Of a stretch of DNA of 64,000 nt, positions 42,347 through 49,284 are shown piece by piece. Below the pieces are notes generated by a model. It was given only the letters and a program-made list of their open reading frames with translations. It did not search any database and was not told where the DNA came from. Source of the stretch: Actinophytocola sp036378875 (GTDB lineage Bacteria; Actinomycetota; Actinomycetes; Mycobacteriales; Pseudonocardiaceae); NCBI RefSeq assembly GCF_036378875.1, contig NZ_DASUVO010000101.1, positions 124,001 to 188,000 of the forward strand, given 5' to 3'. Position 1 is the first letter of the stretch. Each line of letters begins with the position of its first letter. A program made the position numbers and the translations under genes.

Positions 42347-42601
42347 CCCGAGCGCGTCTTTCGGGACACCAGGAGCAAGGAGCGAGGCCATACCGCGGGA
42401 CCGCCGTGCCCGCCCGAGAAGCGAGCGTCACCTGCCGCGCAGGCCGTACCCGCTGCCATTCGGTGACAGGGTCAGCGATGTGTCCTTCCGTCACGGGAAT
42501 GTCCACTGTGGATGGTGCGGTGACCGGGGTGGCGGGGAGGAGCATGGGACCGACGTTATGCGGGTCCGGGGTGGCGGACATTGCGGTTTACCACAGGATT
42601 G
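42347..42601. other. Intergenic region with repeat remnant
   Basis: No gene is supported in this gap, although a minus-strand open frame crosses it. It begins with GAGCGCGTCTTTCGGGACACC at 42351-42371, the right half of the family-2 hairpin. It also contains one TCCACTGTGGA near-palindrome at 42502. Confidence 0.55.
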
Positions 42602-42644
42602 GACTGCGGTGGACCGTAGTGTTTTGGTGCGGTGGACCGCAGTC
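42602..42644. repeat. Two tandem GCGGTGGACCGC palindromes at the end of menG
   Basis: ACTGCGGTGGACCGTAGT and TGCGGTGGACCGCAGT stand 8 nt apart, each nearly self-complementary, and together they form a larger imperfect stem. The second touches the menG stop codon. They may act as a terminator or as a pair of protein sites. Confidence 0.55.
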
Positions 42645-43332
42645 AGCTCGGCTTGACGGCTCGGTGCAGGGCCACCACGCCGAGGGTGAGGTTCATCCAC
42701 TCCACCTCGTCCCAGCCGGCCTTCGCGATCAGCTCGGCCAGCGTGCGCTGGTCGTGCCAGTCGCGCATCGACTCGGCCAGGTAGGCGTACGCGGCCTTGT
42801 TCGACGAGAACGGGCTGGTGATCCGGGGCAGCAGCCGCAGGACCACGTTGTGGTGCATCCACCGGATCGGGCGGAACGGCGGCTGTGACACCTCGCAGAT
42901 CACCAGGCGCCCACCCGGCCGCACGATCCGGCACATCTCGCGCAGCGCGGCCACCGTGTCGTCCATGTTGCGCAGGCCGAAGGACACCGTGACCGCGTCG
43001 AAGGAGTCCGACGCGAACGGCAGGTGGAACGCGTCCGCCGCCACCTTGGGGACCTCCCGGCGCGCGCCGCTGCGCAGCATGCCGAGGGAGAAGTCCGCGG
43101 CGACGCACCATGCGCCGGACTTCGCGTACTCCGCGGTCGACACCGCGGTGCCCGCGGCCAGGTCCAGCACTCGCTCGTCCGGCCCGGCGTCCAGCACTCG
43201 TCTGGTCAGCCAGCGCCACCGACGGTCGAACCCGAGCGTCATAACCGAGTTCGTCCGGTCGTAGCCCTCCGCGACGCCGTCGAACATGTCGGCCACGTCG
43301 CGTCGGTTCTTGTCCAGCCCGGCACGTGACAT
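42643..43332 (-). CDS. menG: Demethylmenaquinone methyltransferase
   Basis: This 229-residue SAM-dependent methyltransferase performs the final methylation of menaquinone synthesis. The UbiE/MenG markers are MFDGVAEGYDRTNSVMTLGF, SAM motif I LDLAAGTA (57-63), the DAFHLPFASDSFDAVT region, and GLRNMDD. Actinobacteria rely on menaquinone, so MenG is preferred to UbiE. M. tuberculosis Rv0558 has the same neighbours. A TAGGGT box 6 nt before the ATG and no ribosome site suggest leaderless expression. Confidence 0.95.
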   Translation of the reverse strand: MSRAGLDKNRRDVADMFDGVAEGYDRTNSVMTLGFDRRWRWLTRRVLDAGPDERVLDLAAGTAVSTAEYAKSGAWCVAADFSLGMLRSGARREVPKVAADAFHLPFASDSFDAVTVSFGLRNMDDTVAALREMCRIVRPGGRLVICEVSQPPFRPIRWMHHNVVLRLLPRITSPFSSNKAAYAYLAESMRDWHDQRTLAELIAKAGWDEVEWMNLTLGVVALHRAVKPS

Positions 43333-43338
43333 GCCCGA

Positions 43339-43344
43339 ACCCTA
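43339..43344 (-). promoter_or_regulatory. -10 box, probable leaderless transcript (menG)
   Basis: TAGGGT on the minus strand ends 6 nt before the menG ATG. Confidence 0.5.
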
Positions 43345-43353
43345 CGGCACCCT

Positions 43354-44472
43354 CTACGCGGCCAGCACGCTGGCGCTCACCTGCGCATAGTGGCCCAGTA
43401 ACTCCTCGCACACGGCGGGCCACGTCCGCGCCAGCACCGATTCCCGCGCCGCGGTCCCCAGCCGCCACCGCAGGCCGGGGTGGCGGAGCTGGTCCACGTA
43501 CGTCATGAGCTGGTCGGCGAACCTGTCGTCGTCGTACGGCTCCAGCAGGTAACCGGTCCGGCCGTGGTCCACCAGGTCACGCGGGCCGCCAGCGGCCGGC
43601 ACGAGCACCGGAAGGCCGGACGCCAGCGCCTCCTGCGCCGACTGGCAGAACGTCTCGTGCGGGCCGGGATGGACGAACACGTCCAGCGACGCGTACGCGG
43701 TGGCGAGTTCGGTGCCGGTCCGGAAACCGAGGAACGCCGCGTTCGGCATCAGCCTGCGCAACGCCTCCTCGTCAGGTCCTTCGCCGACGACCACCACCCG
43801 CACGCCCGGCAGACCGTCCAGGCAGGCGAGCCGGTGCACGTGCTTCTCCGGCGCCAGGCGGCCGACGTACCCGACGAGCAGTTCGTCGCGCGGTGCGAGC
43901 AGTGCACGCAGCGCGGAGTCCACGCGGTGGGGTGTGAACAGTTCGGTGTCGACGCCCCGTGCCCATCGGTGCACGCGTGGTACCCCGTGGTCGGTCAGCG
44001 CACGGACCGACGCGTGTGACGGCGCCAGCGTGCGGTCCGCGTTGCTGTGCAGTTTGCGGATCCACCGCCAAGCCGCCCGCGCGCCGTGCTTGAGCCCGTA
44101 CGCGGCGGCGAATCCGGCCACGTCGGTCTGGTACACGGCGACCGTCGGCACGCCGAGCCGCCGCGCGGATCTGAGCCCGGACGCGCCGAGCACGAACGGC
44201 GACGCGAGGTGCACGACGTCCGGCGCGAACTCGGTCAGCGCCGCGTGCACCTTCGGGGACGGCACACCGATCGGCAGCGAGCTGATGACCGGCAGGTCGA
44301 CCGCGCGTACGCGACGGACCTCGGCGTGCCGGTAGCGGTCCGGACCCGGGCCCGGCGCCACGACCATGGCGTCGTGACCACGCCGCTCCAGGTGTTCCAC
44401 GACGCGGAGAACCGAGTTCGTCACGCCGTTCACCTGCGGCAGGAAGCTCTCAGTGACGATGGCGACTCGCAC
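43354..44472 (-). CDS. GT4 family glycosyltransferase (MgtA-like mannosyltransferase)
   Basis: This is a 372-residue GT-B glycosyltransferase. The N-terminal glycine loop region is VTESFLPQVNGVTNSVLRVV. The nucleotide-sugar domain carries YVGRLAPEKH and the acidic motif HETFCQSAQEALASGLPVL. It equals M. tuberculosis Rv0557 (MgtA, alpha-mannosyltransferase acting on a glycolipid acceptor) by neighbours, since menG follows at 21 nt. In this organism it probably glycosylates a membrane lipid using GDP-mannose, which is family inference. The start is GTG 44472. Confidence 0.9.
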   Translation of the reverse strand: MRVAIVTESFLPQVNGVTNSVLRVVEHLERRGHDAMVVAPGPGPDRYRHAEVRRVRAVDLPVISSLPIGVPSPKVHAALTEFAPDVVHLASPFVLGASGLRSARRLGVPTVAVYQTDVAGFAAAYGLKHGARAAWRWIRKLHSNADRTLAPSHASVRALTDHGVPRVHRWARGVDTELFTPHRVDSALRALLAPRDELLVGYVGRLAPEKHVHRLACLDGLPGVRVVVVGEGPDEEALRRLMPNAAFLGFRTGTELATAYASLDVFVHPGPHETFCQSAQEALASGLPVLVPAAGGPRDLVDHGRTGYLLEPYDDDRFADQLMTYVDQLRHPGLRWRLGTAARESVLARTWPAVCEELLGHYAQVSASVLAA

Positions 44473-44546
44473 GCACCGACCGTCGCAACCCGCGCTGTTG
44501 TGGGGAGAACGGCTGTGTGACGTCCCGGCGAACGTTGCACCAAGAA

Positions 44547-45599
44547 TTAAGCGTCGTAATCCACAGTGACTTCAGCGGACAGCGGTAGCGCCTGGCAGGT
44601 CAGCACGAAACCGACGGCCACCTCGTGCTCCTCCAGCGCGTAGTTGCGGCGCATCTCGACCTCACCGGCTGTGACCCTGGCCCGGCAGGTGCCGCACACG
44701 CCACCCTTGCAGGCGAACGGCAGGTCGGCGCGGACGCGTTGCGCGGCGTCGAGGATCGGGGTGTCGGCGGGCAGGTTGAGCGTCGTCTCGCGACCGTCGA
44801 GGAGCACCGTGACCCGCGCGACCGGTCCCTCCACACTGGACTCGTCGGCCCGCTTGGGCTCCGGCGGCGGCTCGTCGACGTAGAACAGCTCGCGGTGGAT
44901 CTTCCCGCGGGAGACCTGATGTTCGGCGAGTGCGCGGTCCGCGTCCTGCAACATCCCGTACGGGCCGCACAGCCACCAGTGGTCCACATCGGACGTTGGC
45001 ACGATCCCGTCGAGCAGCTTGGCGATCCGGTGAGCGTCGAGCCGCCCGGAGAACAGCTCGACGTCCGTCGGCTCGCGGGAGAGAACGTGGACGAGCTGGA
45101 ACCGTTGCGGATAGCGGTCCTTCAGGTCGGCGAGCTCGTCGGCGAACATGACGGTGTCGGCACGCCGGTTGCCGTACAGCAGGGTGACGCTCGTGTCCTC
45201 TTCGGACAGCAGAGTGGACATGATGGACAGTGCCGGGGTGATCCCCGAGCCCGCCACGATGAAGGCGTGGTGCCGACCGGTCCCGTCTGGCGTGAACTTT
45301 CCTTGTGGTGGAAGGACTTCCAGCGTGTCGCCGGTTTCCAGTTGGTCCACGATCCTGGCGGAGAACAGCCCGCCGTCGACCCTGCGGACACCGATGCGCG
45401 GCGACGCGCCGGCGGGTGCGCAGATCGAGTAGGAGCGGCGTTCCTCTGTGCCGTCGACGTCCTGACGCAGGGTGAGGTACTGGCCGGGCCGGAACGCGAA
45501 GGTGCCGGCGAGGTCCGGCGGAACGTCGAAGGTGACGGCGACGGCGTCCGCGCACAGCCGGTCGACGCGGGCGACCGGGAGCTCGTGAAAACGCACCAT
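44547..45599 (-). CDS. paaE: Phenylacetyl-CoA epoxidase reductase subunit PaaE
   Basis: This 350-residue electron-transfer subunit passes electrons from NADPH to the PaaABC epoxidase. An FAD/NAD ferredoxin-reductase module occupies about residues 1-240 (RPGQYLTL, ERRSYSIC, FIVAGSGITPALSIMS). A plant-type 2Fe-2S domain is at the C-terminus with ligands Cys297, Cys302, Cys305 (ACKGGVCGTC) and Cys335 (VLTCQA). ATG 45599 overlaps the paaD stop (TGATG), so it is translationally coupled. It is the last gene of the paaABCDE operon. Confidence 0.96.
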   Translation of the reverse strand: MVRFHELPVARVDRLCADAVAVTFDVPPDLAGTFAFRPGQYLTLRQDVDGTEERRSYSICAPAGASPRIGVRRVDGGLFSARIVDQLETGDTLEVLPPQGKFTPDGTGRHHAFIVAGSGITPALSIMSTLLSEEDTSVTLLYGNRRADTVMFADELADLKDRYPQRFQLVHVLSREPTDVELFSGRLDAHRIAKLLDGIVPTSDVDHWWLCGPYGMLQDADRALAEHQVSRGKIHRELFYVDEPPPEPKRADESSVEGPVARVTVLLDGRETTLNLPADTPILDAAQRVRADLPFACKGGVCGTCRARVTAGEVEMRRNYALEEHEVAVGFVLTCQALPLSAEVTVDYDA

Positions 45600-46234
45600 C
45601 AGATCTCCTTGACGTGCTCGAACGGCTCGCGGCAGTCCTCGCAGCGCCGGAGCGCCTTGCACGCGGTGGACGAGAAGCGGGAAAGCTCGGTGGTCCGCGC
45701 GGAACCGCAGCGGGGGCAGGGAACTCGCCGCACCGGTGGGGTCAGGTTGAGCGTGATCGGCCCGGCTTTCCGTTGCGGCGGCGCGATCCCGTGCTCGGCG
45801 AGCTTGCGGCGGCCGTCCTCGCTGATCCAGTCGGTGGTCCAGGCGGGGGTGAGAACCGTGCGGACCTCGACGTGCTCGAAGCCGGCTTCGCTGAGCTTGC
45901 GGTGCAGGTCCTGCCGCATCTCGTGGAGCGCCGGACAGCCGGAGTAGGTGGGCGTGATGGTGACGGTGACGCGCCCGCCCTCCTCGCGGACGTCACGCAG
46001 GACCCCGAGATCGGCGAGCGTGAGCACCGGCAGCTCCGGATCGAGCACCTGCTCCGCGACACCGCGGGCATCGAGTTGTCCACAACCGACCGAGTTGTCC
46101 ACAGGCGAGCGCGAAAGCCCGTTTTTGTCAGTCCCCGCTGGTAGACTGGCACGGCGGGACGCCCCCGGGATCGGGTGGGGGCTGGGCAACGCGCGCGCGA
46201 GCGGACTTTGCGTTTCGGGGTTTCTTTGAGTCAT
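45599..46234 (-). CDS. paaD: Phenylacetate pathway iron-sulfur assembly protein PaaD, with N-terminal repeat insertion
   Basis: This MIP18/DUF59-type protein is needed for maturation of the PaaABCE epoxidase. The DUF59 domain (AEQVLDPELPVLTLADLGVL, then SGCPALHEM) and a C-terminal zinc-like CPRCGSARTT with CEDC are intact. AGGAGG 6 nt before ATG 46234 fixes a 211-residue product, about 40 longer than usual. The excess is DNA element copy C, which lies in frame between MTQRNPETQSPLARA and LDARGVAEQ. A shorter product could start at the GTG inside a DnaA box (MDNSVGCGQ), but that GTG lacks a ribosome site. Confidence 0.9.
   Translation of the reverse strand: MTQRNPETQSPLARALPSPHPIPGASRRASLPAGTDKNGLSRSPVDNSVGCGQLDARGVAEQVLDPELPVLTLADLGVLRDVREEGGRVTVTITPTYSGCPALHEMRQDLHRKLSEAGFEHVEVRTVLTPAWTTDWISEDGRRKLAEHGIAPPQRKAGPITLNLTPPVRRVPCPRCGSARTTELSRFSSTACKALRRCEDCREPFEHVKEI
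46075..46186 (-). repeat. Dispersed DnaA-box element, copy C (inside paaD)
   Basis: This is 112 bp on the minus strand: the same 47-nt core as copy A, a spacer one nucleotide shorter (36), and two TTGTCCACA boxes at 46076-46084 and 46095-46103, 19 nt apart. It occupies the 5' part of paaD in frame. Confidence 0.88.
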
Positions 46235-46344
46235 GGGGTCCCTCCTGGCTTCGAGTCGGCCAGGTGGTGGGGTTTCGCCAGCCAGTGCCCGCAGGGTTTG
46301 GGGGTGTTGGGCCTTCTCGGCACGGTTTCGGCTGGTCCCCATGT

Positions 46345-46363
46345 CCTGAGGGTGCCCTTCAGG
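46345..46363. repeat. Short CCTGAGGG/CCTTCAGG hairpin between paaC and paaD
   Basis: CCTGAGGG-TGC-CCTTCAGG is a member of the small hairpin family also seen at 19159 and 19493. It lies in the 142-nt gap that interrupts the otherwise overlapping paa genes. Confidence 0.6.
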
Positions 46364-46376
46364 CCAGCACGGCCGG

Positions 46377-47270
46377 TCACCACTGTGCTCCTGGCATTGA
46401 GCGGGCCAGGTGTTGCAGTTCTGCCAGCAGGTAGCCCATGGCCTCCGTGTGGACGCCGTCTCGGCCCGTTTTGCCCGCAATCGGCGACATGGGCGCGACC
46501 TCCGGGGTCGACAGGGCCGCTGCCTTGAACACCTGCGCCAGCACCGCGTCCACGTCCGCGCGGACCTCCGACGAGGGCACGGCGACGCCGGGCAGTGCGT
46601 GTTCCGCCTCGTGCGTGGTGAACAGTTCGTCCACCAGTGGCCACACCTGGTCCAGGCCGGCGATCATGCGGGTGCGCGAGTACTCCGTGCCGCCCGCCAG
46701 GCGCAGTGTCCACTGTGCCGCGTGGTCACGATGGTAGGCGAGTTCCTTCACGCCCTTCTCCGCGATCGCGGCCAGTACCGGGTCCGCCGACGTCGTCAAG
46801 CGCGTGAACACCGCCAGTCGCCACGTCGAGAAGACCAGCAGGCGGGCGATCGTCGTCGCGAAGTCGCCGCCTGGGCCTGGGCCGCAGTCGATCTCGGCCA
46901 GGCGGACGTTGCGGAACTCGTGTTCGTCGCGCAGGTAGGCCAGTGTGTCCTCGTCGCGGCCGTTGCCCTCCACCTCGCCGGCCCTGGTCAGGAGCAGGCG
47001 TGCCTGGCCAAGCAGGTCCAGCGCGATGTTCGCCAGTGCGACGTCCTCCTCCAGCTCCGGGGCGCGTGAGCACCACTCGGTCAGCCGCTGCGAGAGGATC
47101 AACGCGTCGTCGCCCAGCATCAGGCAGTAGGTCGACAGGTCCTGTGTGGACACCGACGCCGGTACCGTGCGGTCCACTCCGGACAGTGGGTCGTCGAAGC
47201 CCGTGCCGAACGCCCAGTGCTGGTCTCCGTCGGCCTCCGTGAGGGCGTCGTACGCGTTGTCGAAGCTCAT
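46377..47270 (-). CDS. paaC: Phenylacetyl-CoA epoxidase structural subunit PaaC
   Basis: This 297-residue ferritin-fold subunit supports PaaA in the 1,2-epoxidation of phenylacetyl-CoA. It shows the PaaA_PaaC helical pattern: LMLGDDALILSQRLTEWCSR, ANIALDLLGQAR, VKELAYHRDHAAQW. The start overlaps the paaB stop by 4 nt (ATGA). Iron-ligand positions are only partly kept, as expected for the structural subunit. About 142 nt carrying repeats separate it from paaD. Confidence 0.95.
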   Translation of the reverse strand: MSFDNAYDALTEADGDQHWAFGTGFDDPLSGVDRTVPASVSTQDLSTYCLMLGDDALILSQRLTEWCSRAPELEEDVALANIALDLLGQARLLLTRAGEVEGNGRDEDTLAYLRDEHEFRNVRLAEIDCGPGPGGDFATTIARLLVFSTWRLAVFTRLTTSADPVLAAIAEKGVKELAYHRDHAAQWTLRLAGGTEYSRTRMIAGLDQVWPLVDELFTTHEAEHALPGVAVPSSEVRADVDAVLAQVFKAAALSTPEVAPMSPIAGKTGRDGVHTEAMGYLLAELQHLARSMPGAQW

Positions 47271-47554
47271 AGGTGCGGCACGTCCTCGGGGATCGCGTAG
47301 AAGGTCGGGTGCCGGTACACCTTGTCGCCGCTCGGCGCGAAGAACGAGTCCTTCTCGTCCGGTGACGACGCGGTGATCGCCGCGGCCGGCACCACCCAGA
47401 TGGACACGCCCTCGTTGCGCCGCGTGTACAGGTCGCGTGCGTTACGCAGGGCCATTTCCGCGTCGGGGGCGTGCAACGAGCCGACGTGCACGTGGTTCAG
47501 GCCGCGCTTGCTCCGCACGAACACCTCGTACAACGGCCAAGATGACCTGGTCAT
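47267..47554 (-). CDS. paaB: Phenylacetyl-CoA epoxidase subunit PaaB
   Basis: This 95-residue small subunit of the epoxidase complex has the family phrases WPLYEVFVRSKRGLNHVHVG, SLHAPDAEMALRNARDLYTR, RNEGVSIWVV and the C-terminal KVYRHPTFYAIPEDVPHL. The ATG at 47554 overlaps the paaA stop (ATGA) and its own stop overlaps paaC, so subunit stoichiometry is probably set by coupled translation. PaaB bridges PaaAC dimers in known structures. Confidence 0.96.
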   Translation of the reverse strand: MTRSSWPLYEVFVRSKRGLNHVHVGSLHAPDAEMALRNARDLYTRRNEGVSIWVVPAAAITASSPDEKDSFFAPSGDKVYRHPTFYAIPEDVPHL

Positions 47555-48477
47555 GATGCCACCGCCTCCTCGGCACGGGCCGCGTACGCGGACGCCGCCT
47601 CCCGCACCCACGCGCCGTCCTCGTGCGCCTTCCGCCGGTGCGCGAGACGCTGCTTGTTGCACGGGCCGGCGCCGCCGACCACGCGCCAGAACTCGTCCCA
47701 GTCGATCTCGCCGAAGTCGTGGTGGCCACGCTCGGGGTTCCAGCGGAGCAGAGGATCCGGCAACGTGACACCCAGCGCCTGCGCCTGCGGCACGGTCATG
47801 TCCACGAACCTCTGCCGCAGCTCGTCGTTGGTGTGCCGCTTGATCCGCCACGCCATCGACTGCTCGGTGTTGGCCGACGCCTCGTCCGACGGGCCGAACA
47901 TCATCAGCGACGGCCACCACCAGCGGTTCACGGCGTCCTGGACCATGCGGCGCTGTTCGGGCGTCCCCCGCATCATGGTCATCAGCAGCTCGTAGCCCTG
48001 CCGCTGGTGGAAGGACTCCTCCTTGCAGATGCGGATCATCGCCCGCGCGTACGGTCCGTACGACGTGCGGCACAGCGGCACCTGGTTGCAGATCGCGGCG
48101 CCGTCGACCAGCCAGCCGACGACACCGACGTCCGCGAAGGACAGCGTCGGGTAGTTGAAGATCGACGAGTACTTCTGCCGGCCCTCGATGAGCTTCTCAG
48201 TGAGGTCCGTGCGGTCGGCGCCGAGCGTCTCGGTCGCCGCGTACAGGTACAGGCCGTGACCGGCCTCGTCCTGCACCTTGGCCAGCAGGATCGCCTTGCG
48301 GCGCAGCGACGGGGCGCGGCTGATCCAGTTGGCCTCCGGCTGCATGCCGATGATCTCCGAATGGGCATGCTGGGCGACCTGTCGGATAAGCGTCCTGCGG
48401 TAGCCGTCGGGCATCCAGTCCCGCGGCTCGACCCGCTGCTCGGCCTCGACCAGTCGCGTGAAATCAGCCTCACTCAC
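47551..48477 (-). CDS. paaA: Phenylacetyl-CoA epoxidase catalytic subunit PaaA
   Basis: This 308-residue diiron monooxygenase subunit epoxidises the ring of phenylacetyl-CoA. Diiron motifs are visible as KVQDEAGHGLYLY and CKEESFHQRQGYELL. It is the first gene of paaABCDE. GTG 48477 is supported by a TAACAT -10 box 6 nt upstream and no ribosome site, so the operon transcript is probably leaderless. No paaK ligase or lower-pathway gene is in the window, and no PaaR-type repressor is adjacent. Confidence 0.96.
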   Translation of the reverse strand: MSEADFTRLVEAEQRVEPRDWMPDGYRRTLIRQVAQHAHSEIIGMQPEANWISRAPSLRRKAILLAKVQDEAGHGLYLYAATETLGADRTDLTEKLIEGRQKYSSIFNYPTLSFADVGVVGWLVDGAAICNQVPLCRTSYGPYARAMIRICKEESFHQRQGYELLMTMMRGTPEQRRMVQDAVNRWWWPSLMMFGPSDEASANTEQSMAWRIKRHTNDELRQRFVDMTVPQAQALGVTLPDPLLRWNPERGHHDFGEIDWDEFWRVVGGAGPCNKQRLAHRRKAHEDGAWVREAASAYAARAEEAVAS

Positions 48478-48483
48478 GACCCG

Positions 48484-48489
48484 ATGTTA
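48484..48489 (-). promoter_or_regulatory. -10 box, probable leaderless transcript (paaA operon)
   Basis: TAACAT on the minus strand ends 6 nt before the paaA GTG. Confidence 0.55.
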
Positions 48490-48518
48490 CACCTGGACGC
48501 GCCAATTGAGGAGAAGTG

Positions 48519-48950
48519 TTACATCCGGCGACGCAGCCACCACACTGCCGGTACGACCACCGCCCACACGCCGACCAGCGTCAACCCGACCGGCAGGAGT
48601 GTCACGACCGCGCCGCGACCGGCCACGCGGACCAGCTCCGGGTTGTCCTTGCGGTACTCGACCTCGACGACGTCGCCGACCTCGAGACCGGACGGGTACA
48701 GCACGCCGAGCTGCGGGATGTGCTCCGCGCCGTCGGGTGTGTAGAAGCGGACGAGAGTGCGGGAGAAGTTGTCGGAGACGACCTCGGCGTCCACGGTCCC
48801 GAGGTCCTTGTTGATCGAGTTGTCCTCGGTCCACGCCGCGACCACCAGGACGAGACCGAGGAACGTGATGATCCCGGCCAACGCCAGCAGGCCGCGTGCC
48901 GCCCACCGCCGCACGAGCGGCCCGCGACTGTTCGTCACCTGCTGTGTCAC
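48519..48950 (-). CDS. DUF3592 membrane protein
   Basis: This 143-residue protein has a hydrophobic helix near residues 18-38 and another near 118-136. Between them is an extracytoplasmic beta-rich DUF3592 domain (DAEVVSDNFSRTLVRFYTPD and GLEVGDVVEVEYRKDNPELV). GTG 48950 is chosen because TACGCT lies 7 nt upstream, the leaderless pattern; a longer frame exists without support. It precedes the paa operon in the same direction but appears functionally unrelated. Confidence 0.8.
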   Translation of the reverse strand: MTQQVTNSRGPLVRRWAARGLLALAGIITFLGLVLVVAAWTEDNSINKDLGTVDAEVVSDNFSRTLVRFYTPDGAEHIPQLGVLYPSGLEVGDVVEVEYRKDNPELVRVAGRGAVVTLLPVGLTLVGVWAVVVPAVWWLRRRM

Positions 48951-49284
48951 ACCGTTGAGCGTAGCCACCCAATCGGCGGGCACGCGGCAACCCTCCGCGC
49001 ACAACCAGGCGACACCCTCATCCGACCGAGTGGCGCGACCACTGCCTGCTTACGAATGGCGGCGGCAAAGCGATCAAGAGCGACAGTGACCGAAATCGGG
49101 CCAGAGGAAAAAAAGGGTAGCGAGTGGGCGACGGCGCTCGACCGGGTGGAGCAAGCCGGCGTGATTGCTCCTTTTGGATTACACCGTTCGTCGGGTCCGA
49201 AAAATATTCGCGGTCCGTAATATCTCGCTGCGTGCCTGGTCAGCCCATCAAGTGATCGGGTGCCGAAGAGATCGTGGAGGACGT
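48951..49284. other. Intergenic region with AT-rich promoter stretch
   Basis: No gene is seen between the DUF3592 gene and the divergent metalloprotease gene. The DUF3592 -10 box (TACGCT) is at 48958-48963. Around 49170-49225 the DNA becomes AT-rich (CCGAAAAATATTCGC), which likely holds the protease promoter. GGAGG before GTG 49285 is its ribosome site. Confidence 0.6.

Noticed and set aside
42306..42581. Minus-strand open frame of 91 residues between DUF4328 and menG
   Set aside because: It overlaps the DUF4328 gene end, contains a translated half hairpin repeat, and has no recognisable domain or start signal.
44547..48477. A complete phenylacetate catabolic island
   Set aside because: Only the epoxidase operon paaABCDE is here. 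The CoA ligase, isomerase, ring-opening and beta-oxidation genes are not in the window.
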